Positions 1-7,416 of a stretch of 64,000 nt of DNA are shown here, piece after piece. How positions within the stretch are numbered: the stretch's first letter is position 1; every line of letters starts with the position of its first letter. A program made the position numbers and the translations under genes. Source of the stretch: WHSW01 sp963846165 (lineage in GTDB: Bacteria; Actinomycetota; Thermoleophilia; Solirubrobacterales; 70-9); NCBI GenBank assembly GCA_963846165.1, contig CAWJUU010000007.1:1-64000 (forward strand), in the 5' to 3' direction. The notes under the pieces are model-generated. The model saw only the letters and a list, made by a program, of their open reading frames with translations. It was not told where the DNA came from and did no database searches.

Positions 1-407
1 AACGCGTCGACCTCGCCGTCGAAGCGCGCCCCCAGCGCGGTCGCCGTCCCGGTGCGCCGCGCCACCGGTCCGTCGGCCGCGTCCAGGGCGAGCGCGACGG
101 CGGCGAGCGTCACGAGCAGCGCGACCGGCGTGTCGTGCGTGAACGAGTCCGCGGCCAGCGCAGCGACGCCGACGGCGAGCGTGGCCCGGGCGAGCGTCAC
201 CCAGGACGCCGGCCCCAGCCGATCACCGTGGCCACGCCCTAGGCCGCGCGCCAGCACCACCGCCATGGTCACGGCGCAAGCGACGCCGACGATCCAGCCG
301 GCCGCGCCGAGACCGGAGGTCCCCGCCAGGACGGCCAGCAGTAGTAGCTGGGCGATCAGCCCGGTCGCCGGACCCATATGACTCGCTCGCACCGAGGATC
401 TGTTCAT
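1..407 (-). CDS. CDP-alcohol phosphatidyltransferase family protein (3' end outside window)
   Basis: Transfers a phosphoalcohol from CDP-alcohol to an acceptor in the membrane. The family signature D-x2-D-G-x2-A-R-x8-G-x3-D-x3-D reads perfectly near the window edge (DAADGPVAR, then G, FD and VD at the expected spacing). Hydrophobic segments precede it. The ATG at 407 overlaps the stop of the RibD-like gene (ATGA), so I prefer it to the in-frame ATG at 377. It is the last visible gene of a seven-gene overlapping operon. The substrate is unknown; the neighbours suggest a modified or glycosylated polar lipid. The C-terminal membrane helices lie beyond position 1. Confidence 0.8.
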   Translation of the reverse strand, partial: MNRSSVRASHMGPATGLIAQLLLLAVLAGTSGLGAAGWIVGVACAVTMAVVLARGLGRGHGDRLGPASWVTLARATLAVGVAALAADSFTHDTPVALLVTLAAVALALDAADGPVARRTGTATALGARFDGEVDA

Positions 408-1093
408 ACGGCCCGGAACCGGGGTGAGAGCGCGTAGCGCAGCAGCACCACGTCGCCGATCTGGCGTACCTCGGCGAGCGTCGCGCGCCGCTGGGCGTTC
501 CACGGGAAGCGTCCGTCGCGCACGAAGCGCGGGGCGCTCGAGTCGCCGACGAAGAATGGGGCAACGACGAGTTGCAGCTCGTCGACGAGGTCGTCGGCCA
601 GGAACTGGGTGTACACCACGCCGCCGCCCTCGACCATGAGCCGCTCCACGCCGCGGTCGGCGAGGTCCTCGCTGAGCCGGCGCATCCGCACGCGCCGGCC
701 GCCGTCCACGATCGTCGCCACCGGCCCGAGCCGCGCGCGGGCTTTGGGCACGCGCGAGCTCGAGGTGTAGACGAGCTTCGCGGTCTCGCCGGTGGTGAAG
801 AAGTTCGAGCGCGCGTCGAGGTCCACCCGGTCCGTCACGGTGATCTTCATCGGAGACGATGCGAGCCCGCGGACCTTGCGCTCGTCGCGGCGGGCCTGCG
901 AGCGTACGAGCAGCCGGGGGTTGTCGGTGCGCACGGTGACCGCGCCGACCATGATCGCGTCGCAGGAGGCGCGCACCTCGTCGACCCGGTCGAAGTCCGC
1001 CTCATTGGACAGCGCGAGGCGCGGCGTCCGGTCCCCGAGGTAGCCGTCGAGCGACGTGCTGCAGCTAAGCACGGTGTACGGGCGGTCAGGCAT
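404..1093 (-). CDS. RibD C-terminal-type (dihydrofolate reductase fold) reductase
   Basis: A 229-aa member of the RibD_C family, which reduces the ribosylamino pyrimidine in riboflavin synthesis or related pyrimidine/pterin substrates with NAD(P)H. Visible motifs are STSLDGYLGD near the N terminus, the VGAVTVRTDNPRL segment and VEGGG before the last third. It lacks the deaminase half of bifunctional RibD. The ATG at 1093 overlaps the end of the upstream flippase-like gene by 8 bp, which decides the start. Its place beside a pterin-synthase homologue suggests work on a GTP-derived ring; this is inference. Confidence 0.85.
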   Translation of the reverse strand: MPDRPYTVLSCSTSLDGYLGDRTPRLALSNEADFDRVDEVRASCDAIMVGAVTVRTDNPRLLVRSQARRDERKVRGLASSPMKITVTDRVDLDARSNFFTTGETAKLVYTSSSRVPKARARLGPVATIVDGGRRVRMRRLSEDLADRGVERLMVEGGGVVYTQFLADDLVDELQLVVAPFFVGDSSAPRFVRDGRFPWNAQRRATLAEVRQIGDVVLLRYALSPRFRAV

Positions 1094-2105
1094 CTGGGGC
1101 TCCGCCCCGGCGCGCGAGGACCGCGAGTCTGGCCGGGAGCGGCCGCTCGAGCCACGGCGCCGACCGGCTGCGGCGAACCCAGGCCGCCAGGAGCACGGCG
1201 GCGCCCGGCAGGCTGGCGACAAACACCATCACGCCGTAGACGACCGCGGTGGCGACCCCGACTGACGCGCCCAGGCCGGCGGCGGCGAACGCCCAAGCCG
1301 TCACGCCCTCGCGCGGCCCCCAGCCGCCGACATTGGGCAGCACCCCGGCCACCAGCACGAGCAGCGCCAGCGGCAGCATCTGGGACGGCGGCGCGGTCGC
1401 CCCCGCGGTTCGCGCGGCGATCAGGAACGTGACTGCGTGGCCCGCGACGACCAGCGCCGACGCGAGCGCGATGGCGGGCCACGCCCGCCGGACGAGCAGT
1501 CCGTCGCGCAGCTCGCGGGCCGCGGCGCTGCGCCGCCGCGCCCACCGTGATTGGCCGACGGCGGGCCGCACGCGCACCGCCACCGCGACGCCGGCTGCCG
1601 CCGCGAGCAGTGCGAGCGCGACGAGCGGCATGGTCGCCTGCACCGGCGACGGCACGACGAGGAGCACGGCGGCGGTGACAAGGACCTGCACGACCTGCCC
1701 CGCCGAGCGCTCCCACGCCACGGCGCGCAGCCCGCGGCCGACGTCGCTCGTGTCGCGGCCGTGGCTGATCCCGCGGTGGACGTCGCCCACCACCCCGCCG
1801 GGCAGCGTGACGTTGAGGAACAGCGAGCGGTAGTACGCGGCCACCGCCGTACCCAGCGGCAGGTCGATGCTCAGGCCGCGGGCCACGATCCTCCAGCGCC
1901 AGGCGCAGCACACAGTGGTCAACACCGCGAGGCCGGATGCGGCCGCCAGGGCCCCGCCGTCGACCGCCCGCAGGCCGTCGAGGAATGGGCTCGTGCCCAG
2001 GTGCCAGACCAGCACAGCGAGCGTCCCCGCGGCAGCGGCCAGTCTGGCCCACCACCACACGGCCCGGCGGCTCGTGGTGCTGCGCCCGGCGTCCACGGCG
2101 GTCAT
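1086..2105 (-). CDS. Lysylphosphatidylglycerol synthase TM-domain / UPF0104 flippase-like membrane protein
   Basis: A 339-aa polytopic membrane protein with about seven to eight hydrophobic helices. It has the family-typical segment FLNVTLPGGVVGD and, later, LPNVGGWGPREG, both diagnostic of the LPG-synthase TM/AglD-like family. Such proteins move or help transfer lipid-linked groups. The ATG at 2105 shares its A with the TGA of the methyltransferase (TGATG), so translation is probably coupled. Upstream reading continues open but is Arg/Gly-rich and overlaps the methyltransferase, so I reject the longer form. A role as the exporter or flippase of the operon product is inferred. Confidence 0.82.
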   Translation of the reverse strand: MTAVDAGRSTTSRRAVWWWARLAAAAGTLAVLVWHLGTSPFLDGLRAVDGGALAAASGLAVLTTVCCAWRWRIVARGLSIDLPLGTAVAAYYRSLFLNVTLPGGVVGDVHRGISHGRDTSDVGRGLRAVAWERSAGQVVQVLVTAAVLLVVPSPVQATMPLVALALLAAAAGVAVAVRVRPAVGQSRWARRRSAAARELRDGLLVRRAWPAIALASALVVAGHAVTFLIAARTAGATAPPSQMLPLALLVLVAGVLPNVGGWGPREGVTAWAFAAAGLGASVGVATAVVYGVMVFVASLPGAAVLLAAWVRRSRSAPWLERPLPARLAVLARRGGAPDA

Positions 2106-2929
2106 CACGGCAGCACCAGCAGGTCGGCATGGTCGACGGTGACGGCGAGCTCCCCAGCGGCCGCCTGCGCCAGGCGCCGGTCCCGGTAGGCGCCGGCCTC
2201 GGTGGCCAGCGCGGGCTCCTGCTCGCAGGCGGCGGCGACCCACCCGCCGAGCCACTCGGCCGTCAGGTCGGCGTGGGCGGCATCGAGGCGCCAGGGGCTC
2301 GGCCTGACGACGAGCTCGGCGCCCGTCCCGCGAAGCTCATCGACGGCGGCCGCGACCGCGTCCGGACCGAGCAGGGGGCCCGCCGCCGTCGTGCGGCGTT
2401 GGTGGGCGTTGAAAGCGGCCGCCAAGCGCGCGTCCAGGGGATCCGCCGGGGTCAGGGCGACGCGACCGACGACGGTAAGCCCGAGCAAGATGGGGCAACA
2501 CCTGATTCCGGTGCAGGCGCCGAGCATCCCGGCGAGCCCGTCGGCGGTCAGCATGTCGAGTAGCGCCGAGGCGACGATGAGGCTCGCGCCGCCGAGATCC
2601 CCCGGTGCGAGACGGATGATGTCTGATCGCCTCGCCTCGACGGTGACCCTGGCCCCGTCGGCGGCCGGACCCGGCGCATCGGCGACGGCAAGCTCCAGCA
2701 GGCCTATGTCCCGGTCGTGCACCACCCAGTGCTGCGGCCCGGGAAGCCGCGGCGCGAGCCAGCGGCTCATCGCGCCGCTGCCACCGCCGAGGTCGTGGAT
2801 CACGAGGGTGGCGGCCGCGGAGAGGTGCCGTCCGAGACGCTCGGCGAGCTCGGCCGATCGCGCCGCCGCGTCGGCCGGTTCGCGCAGGAGAAGCCACTCC
2901 GCGCTGACCGGGACGCCCTCCGCCCTCAT
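2105..2929 (-). CDS. Class I SAM-dependent methyltransferase
   Basis: A 274-aa protein with a Rossmann SAM-binding loop (LVIHDLGGGSGAMS) about 45 residues from the start, an acidic VVHDRD at the end of strand 2, and VASALLDML as motif IV. There is no membrane segment. The ATG at 2929 overlaps the stop of the glycosyltransferase (ATGA). The substrate is unknown; in this operon a sugar or pterin hydroxyl is possible. The ORF is open upstream of 2929 but that stretch lies inside the glycosyltransferase and is low-complexity. Confidence 0.8.
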   Translation of the reverse strand: MRAEGVPVSAEWLLLREPADAAARSAELAERLGRHLSAAATLVIHDLGGGSGAMSRWLAPRLPGPQHWVVHDRDIGLLELAVADAPGPAADGARVTVEARRSDIIRLAPGDLGGASLIVASALLDMLTADGLAGMLGACTGIRCCPILLGLTVVGRVALTPADPLDARLAAAFNAHQRRTTAAGPLLGPDAVAAAVDELRGTGAELVVRPSPWRLDAAHADLTAEWLGGWVAAACEQEPALATEAGAYRDRRLAQAAAGELAVTVDHADLLVLP

Positions 2930-3990
2930 CGCGCCGCTCCCGCGAGAACGCCGGCGAGGAGGTAGGTGGTGTCCGGCCACCCGGACAGCGACGCGCGCCG
3001 CTCCCCGGCAGCCCGGCGCAGGCGCCCGCGCAGTTCGGCGTCGCTGAGCCAGGTCCGCAGCGCGGCGGCGAGGGCCGCCGGGTCGCCGGGCGGGACCAGC
3101 AGCCCCGGCCGGGTACCGTCGTCCCCGTGCCCGAGGGCCTCGGTCACCCCGCCGACCTCGGTGGCGAGCACCGGCAGGCCGCGGGCCAGGGCCTCGGTGA
3201 CGACCATGCCGTACGTCTCGGCACGTGAGGCGAGCACGAGCAGGTCCGCGGCGGCGAACGTGCGGGCAAGCGCTGGGCCGGTGCGCGGTCCCGGGAAGCC
3301 CACCCGGTCGCCCAGTCCGCTGTTCCACGCGTGGCGGCGCACGCCGTCGGCGAACACGCGGTCGCGGACCAGGCTGCCCACACACGCGCAGCGCCAGGAC
3401 AGGTCCGTCGCCATCGCGAGCCCGTCAAGCAGCACGTCGTGCCCCTTGTCGGGCGTCAACGCAGCGACGCACAGCAGTGCGCCGCCGGCCGCAGTGCCCG
3501 GCGCGAGGCCGGCGGCGTCGACGCCAGGCTCGGCCACGTGCACCTGGTCGGCCGACAGCGCGTACAGCTCCCCCAGCCGGCGCCGAGTCCATGCGCTGGT
3601 CGTGACGACGGCGGCGGCCGCCTCGAGGACCGCGCGCTCGCGCGCCCGGACCGCGCCGGCCTCGTCGCGCGGCGGGCGGTGGCCGAGCGGCATGTGCACG
3701 AGCACAACCTGCCGCAGCCGGCGCGCCTGCGGCACGAGCGCCTCGGGGGCGGCGGACGCAATTAGCCCGTCGAACAGCACCACGGCGCCATCCGGAATCC
3801 GTCGGACGGCGCCCGCCAGCGCGGCGTGTCCCGCCTCGCCGGGCTGCGGCCAGGCGCCGGGCACGGCGTGCTCGTGCACCGCCCAGCCGAGCTCGGCGAG
3901 CCCTCGGTAGACCCGGCGGTCGTACGTGTTGCCGCCGCTCGGCCGCGCCGGGTCGTCGATGTCGCTCGGGATGATGACGTGGACCTTCAT
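2926..3990 (-). CDS. Glycosyltransferase family 4-like protein
   Basis: A 354-aa GT-B fold enzyme starting MKVHVIIPSDIDDPARPSGG, with the N-terminal sugar-acceptor loop. The C-terminal donor domain contains LCVAALTPDKGHDVLLDGLA and the EX7E-type stretch SRAETYGMVVTEALARGLPV. Retaining transfer from a nucleotide sugar is expected. ATG 3990 forms an ATGA overlap with the pterin-synthase-like gene upstream. The nine residues before this Met in the open frame are ignored. The acceptor is unknown; a pterin- or lipid-linked intermediate would fit the operon. Confidence 0.87.
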   Translation of the reverse strand: MKVHVIIPSDIDDPARPSGGNTYDRRVYRGLAELGWAVHEHAVPGAWPQPGEAGHAALAGAVRRIPDGAVVLFDGLIASAAPEALVPQARRLRQVVLVHMPLGHRPPRDEAGAVRARERAVLEAAAAVVTTSAWTRRRLGELYALSADQVHVAEPGVDAAGLAPGTAAGGALLCVAALTPDKGHDVLLDGLAMATDLSWRCACVGSLVRDRVFADGVRRHAWNSGLGDRVGFPGPRTGPALARTFAAADLLVLASRAETYGMVVTEALARGLPVLATEVGGVTEALGHGDDGTRPGLLVPPGDPAALAAALRTWLSDAELRGRLRRAAGERRASLSGWPDTTYLLAGVLAGAAR

Positions 3991-4388
3991 CCGAGCGGCC
4001 GCTCGTAGCTCGCCCACGCGACGTGGGACTCGCGCAGCGTTACCACCAGCCCGTCGAGCTCGCGCGCGCCGTCGCCCACGGCGCCCTCCCGCACGCGCTC
4101 GGCGAGCCGGTCCGCGACGACCCGGGCGAGCGCCTCGGCGGTGGTGTTCACGCCCGCGAACTCCACGTCGTCGTCGAGGTTGCGGTGGCCGAGCTCGCCC
4201 ACCACGGCGCGCAGCGCCTCGGCTGCGCGGCCGATGTCGACCACGATGCCGTCGGCGTCCAGCGTCGCGCGGCGGAAGGTGGCGTCGACGACGTACGTCG
4301 CGCCATGCAGGCGCTGCGCGGGCCCGAACACATCGCCGCGGAGGCTGTGGGCAATCATCATGTGATCGCGGACTGTCACGCTGAACAC
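3987..4388 (-). CDS. 6-pyruvoyl-tetrahydropterin synthase / QueD family protein, degenerate metal site
   Basis: A 133-aa T-fold protein of the PTPS/QueD family, which act on 7,8-dihydroneopterin triphosphate. The fold signatures are clear: AHSLRGDVFG, VDIGRAAEALRAVVGELGHRNLDD, NTTAEALARVVADRL and the C-terminal RESHVAWASYE. The usual CxxxHGHNY element reads AQRLHGATY, however, so the catalytic Cys and one of the three zinc-binding His residues are absent. It may use another substrate or be a binding protein. It lies 3 bp after the dehydrogenase gene and overlaps the next gene. Confidence 0.85.
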   Translation of the reverse strand: MFSVTVRDHMMIAHSLRGDVFGPAQRLHGATYVVDATFRRATLDADGIVVDIGRAAEALRAVVGELGHRNLDDDVEFAGVNTTAEALARVVADRLAERVREGAVGDGARELDGLVVTLRESHVAWASYERPLG

Positions 4389-4391
4389 GCG

Positions 4392-5372
4392 CTACACCCC
4401 GTCGTAGGTGATGGTGTGACAGAGCGCCGGCAGGCTCCCCGCGGCCAGACGCGCCATGACGCCGGGCAGCTCCTCGAAGCGCGACTCGCCGGTCACGAGC
4501 ACATCGAACGCCGGGTCGCGCAGCAGGTCAAGCGCGACGGCCAGCCGGTCCGCCGTCGTGCGTCGCGCGCTGCGGGCCGGGGACACCGTCCCGACCTGGC
4601 TGGCGCGTAGTCGAAGTCGGCCCGCATGGAACGCACCGCCCAGTGAGAGCCGCACCTCGGTGTCGCCGTACCAGCTGAGTTCGAGAACCGTGCCCTCGGA
4701 CGCGAGCAGGTCGAGCGAGCACTGGAGTCCGGCCGACGTCGCGCTCGTGTGCACGACCAAGTCGCACTCGCCGGCGGCGTCGTCCGGCAGCGCGAAGCCG
4801 GTGCCGAGCGCGGCCGCGACCTCGGACCGTGACGGGTCTATGTCGACGAGCATGACCTCGAGCGCCGGAAACCGGGCGAGCAGGCGGGCGACGCAGCAGC
4901 CGACCATGCCGGCGCCGACGACGGCGACCCGGTCGCCGACCAGCGGAGCTGCGTCCCAGAGGGCGTTGACGGCGGTCTCGACGGTGCCGGCGAGCACGGC
5001 GCGGGTCGGCGGCACGTCGTCGGGCACGACGGTTACGGCGCCGGCCGGCACAACGTACGCCGTCTGATGCGGGTACAGACAGAAGACCGTGTGGCCGCGC
5101 AGCTCCGGCGGCCCCTGCTCGACGACGCCGACGCTTAGGTAGCCGTACTTGACCGGCCCCGGGAAGTCCCCTTCCTGAAACGGCGCGCGCATCGCAGCGT
5201 GCTGGCTCGGCGGCACGCCGCCGCGGAACACAAGCGTCTCGGTGCCGCGGCTGACGCCGGACCGCAGCGTGCGGACCACCACATCGCCAGGCCCCGGCTC
5301 GGGCAGCGCGACCGGCCGGATCTCCCCGCGCCCGGGCGCGCGGAGCCAAAACGCGTGCGCGTCGTCGAGCAC
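4392..5372 (-). CDS. MDR-family (zinc-type alcohol dehydrogenase-like) oxidoreductase
   Basis: A 326-aa medium-chain dehydrogenase/reductase. The NAD(P)-binding loop is VAVVGAGMVGCCVARLL at about residue 150. The usual catalytic-zinc motif GxCGTD is SGVSRGTE, and the four-Cys structural zinc lobe is missing. It therefore belongs with zinc-less relatives such as the BchC-type branch. The start is GTG at 5372, with GGAGG upstream. It is the first gene of the seven-gene operon. The 372 bp before it to the next gene look non-coding and must carry the operon promoter; I see no confident -35/-10 pair. Confidence 0.82.
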   Translation of the reverse strand: MLDDAHAFWLRAPGRGEIRPVALPEPGPGDVVVRTLRSGVSRGTETLVFRGGVPPSQHAAMRAPFQEGDFPGPVKYGYLSVGVVEQGPPELRGHTVFCLYPHQTAYVVPAGAVTVVPDDVPPTRAVLAGTVETAVNALWDAAPLVGDRVAVVGAGMVGCCVARLLARFPALEVMLVDIDPSRSEVAAALGTGFALPDDAAGECDLVVHTSATSAGLQCSLDLLASEGTVLELSWYGDTEVRLSLGGAFHAGRLRLRASQVGTVSPARSARRTTADRLAVALDLLRDPAFDVLVTGESRFEELPGVMARLAAGSLPALCHTITYDGV

Positions 5373-5744
5373 GTCCTATGCCTCCGCTTCGTACGGCATC
5401 TCTCTGGGAGCGACCGCGCTGGCGATGGTACAAGTAGTACGGCTGAGGGTGAGGATCGGGATTGGTGGCGACGAGCTTGAGGCGTCGCGTTCGCCGGTGG
5501 CGAAGCCCGCCGGACAGGTCGTCGAGGCCCAGGAGATCGGCGATGTGGTGCTGACAGCCCTGCGCGCTGTCGGCGGTTCGGGGAGCGCCCTGCCATGCGG
5601 CAGTGAACTCAGCGACGAGCTTCCGTACGGCTGGAGCCGTTCTCGGTGGACCGCTGGAGAGCGCTGAAGGCCGCCCGAGAGGAGCGGGACTCGGACATGC
5701 CCCGGCCACGGCGTGGGTTGTCGGAAGGCTTTGCCTGGTTGATG
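5373..5744 (-). promoter_or_regulatory. Upstream region of the pterin/lipid operon (non-coding)
   Basis: A 372-bp gap between the dehydrogenase start and the sulfotransferase stop, both on the minus strand. Open frames here have no family resemblance. The part nearest the dehydrogenase is less GC-rich (around 5400-5460), which is where a promoter is most likely. No inverted repeat stands out. Confidence 0.35.
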
Positions 5745-6677
5745 TCACCACCCTAGGCGGCTCTCGGTGGGCGCCACAAGCGGCTCGATGCGCTCGACCG
5801 CGGCCCGGTTTTGCTCTCGCCATTTCCCGGGTCTCGGTGGGGTGAGCGTCGTCGGTCCCGGCGTGTTGTGCAGTGCAGCCGCTGCGTCCTCGACCCGGCC
5901 GCTGAAGGCGAGGCCGAGTTGCTCAAATACGCGTCGGGTCATCTCCACCGGGGAGCCGACCAAGTCCTCGTAGGCCACGTCGAGCCACGAGTCCCGGTCG
6001 ATGCTTTCGCGAGCCGTCAGCGCGGCTTCGTTGCTGGCGACGTATTGCCGCGCACAGATCTCTTCGAGTGGCGAGAACCGGAGCTCGCGCCATCCGGGGA
6101 CCAGGACGAAGCTCCACCGATTTCCGCTCAGCGGCCCGAGTCCCTCGAGTCGCTCGGGCAGACGGTAGGTGACGAACCGCGGCCTTGCCCTCCATCCCTC
6201 CATGAGCGAGCTCACATTGTCGGCTGCACGGCGACGAAGAAAGACGAACGAGGCGTCCGGAAACAGAGCCTGAAGGTAGGGGATCCGCAGGCAGTTCTCC
6301 GGCGTCTTGTCGACGAAGCGCCGGTCCCTGACCACGAGCCGAACCGCGAGGTTGACGTACTGCCTCTCGCGGTCGCTGACGTCCTCCGCGCCGAGGGCAT
6401 CCGAGTCCCAGGCCCGGTGCTTGGGGTGATGATGGGGCTGCCAAAGTATGTGTCCCTCGCCTTGCACGGAACGTAGCTCGGGGCTGCAGAGGAGCAGCTG
6501 AAGGAGGATGCTTGTGCCCGCCCGCGGGCAGCCGATGATGAGAACAGGCCCGTCCGGGGCCTGGACACGGGGAAGGACCACCGAAAGCGGCTGGGCCAAC
6601 CTGGGGACGCTTCGTCGCACCCGCCAGAAAGCCCGCCGAGCGCGGAACGGGACGACGCGCCGAACGAGCGCCCTCAT
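5745..6677 (-). CDS. Sulfotransferase family protein
   Basis: A 310-aa PAPS-dependent sulfotransferase-type protein. The 5'-phosphosulfate loop is LIIGCPRAGTSILLQLL, close to the N terminus. The 3'-phosphate region around FVFLRRRAADNVSSLMEGW follows, and RFVDKTPENCLR matches the family. It is soluble, with a basic N terminus that could sit at the membrane. Start choice: ATG 6677 has AAGGTGG 5 nt upstream; in-frame GTGs at 6686 and 6695 are alternatives. It is not coupled to the following gene. The substrate (glycan, lipid or metabolite) is unknown. Confidence 0.85.
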   Translation of the reverse strand: MRALVRRVVPFRARRAFWRVRRSVPRLAQPLSVVLPRVQAPDGPVLIIGCPRAGTSILLQLLLCSPELRSVQGEGHILWQPHHHPKHRAWDSDALGAEDVSDRERQYVNLAVRLVVRDRRFVDKTPENCLRIPYLQALFPDASFVFLRRRAADNVSSLMEGWRARPRFVTYRLPERLEGLGPLSGNRWSFVLVPGWRELRFSPLEEICARQYVASNEAALTARESIDRDSWLDVAYEDLVGSPVEMTRRVFEQLGLAFSGRVEDAAAALHNTPGPTTLTPPRPGKWREQNRAAVERIEPLVAPTESRLGW

Positions 6678-6787
6678 CGTATCCACCTTATCCACCTAGG
6701 ACTCTCGAACTCCGAAAACGGGACGATCGCAAACCGATCGCACCAGCAGCTGGCTCTGTTTCATAAGCCCGCAACTCACGATGCTCG

Positions 6788-6852
6788 TCTCGAAAACCGT
6801 TGTGGCGTTCTCTCGTCTCGTTCATCGAGGGTTCGAAGTCCCTCCCCCTCCG
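6788..6852 (+). pseudogene. 3' fragment of a tRNA-Ser(CGA)-like gene
   Basis: The stretch resembles a tRNA-Ser from the anticodon loop (CTCGAAA) to the discriminator base. It has a long variable region, a T stem GAGGG/CCCTC and the acceptor strand CCCCTCC+G. The 5' half is absent and the T loop has one extra base, so it cannot be functional. A break at the anticodon loop is typical of integrase attachment-site copies. It lies in the gap 6696-6894 between two minus-strand genes. Confidence 0.5.
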
Positions 6853-6894
6853 CTAGCGAGCGGGAAGCGCCTTCAGTCGAGACGTGCTGAACCG

Positions 6895-7341
6895 CTAGTG
6901 GTGAGGTTGGGCCCGTTCGGCGTCGCGGAGGCGCTCGCCAACGGCGGCCAGCACCTTCCGTCCAACGCTCGGCAGGTCCTCGAGCAGGGTCGAAAACTCC
7001 CGCGAGGTGAGCACCAGGAGACGCATATCGCTCTCGGCCGTGACCGTGGCGGACCGCGGTGCGGTATGGAGCAGCGCCATTTCGCCGAAGCATTCGCCCG
7101 GGCCCATCTTCGTGGTCTTGCGACCGCGGATACTCGCTCTCGCCGTTCCCTCCTCGATCACGAAGCACTCGCGTCCCGGATCTCCCTGGCGCATCAGAAC
7201 CCTGCCCGAAGGTACCTCGAGCTCAGTGGTGAGCGCCGCTATTCGAGCAAGGTCCCGCTTGCTGCAGGTCGAGAAGAGCTGGACCTGCGAGAGCCGCTCG
7301 ACCTTGGGATCGCGAGAGCGCCGTCGCGCCGGTCGCTTCAT
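6895..7341 (-). CDS. Cyclic nucleotide-binding domain protein
   Basis: A 148-aa single-domain protein of the CAP_ED family. The beta-barrel is readable, with RQGDPGRECFVIEEGTA followed by the phosphate-binding cassette GPGECFGEMALLHTAPRSATV. This contains the conserved E and the R(S)ATV that contact cyclic nucleotide phosphate and ribose. There is no DNA-binding or membrane domain. It lies 75 bp downstream of a class III cyclase on the same strand, so the pair probably forms a cAMP/cGMP maker-and-reader unit. The output partner is not visible. Confidence 0.88.
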   Translation of the reverse strand: MKRPARRRSRDPKVERLSQVQLFSTCSKRDLARIAALTTELEVPSGRVLMRQGDPGRECFVIEEGTARASIRGRKTTKMGPGECFGEMALLHTAPRSATVTAESDMRLLVLTSREFSTLLEDLPSVGRKVLAAVGERLRDAERAQPHH

Positions 7342-7416
7342 CGGCGCGAGTATCTCAACTAGCCGCGCACTCCGCTTCGTCCTCCAGAGCGATCACTGGG
7401 CACACGGCGGGACGCG

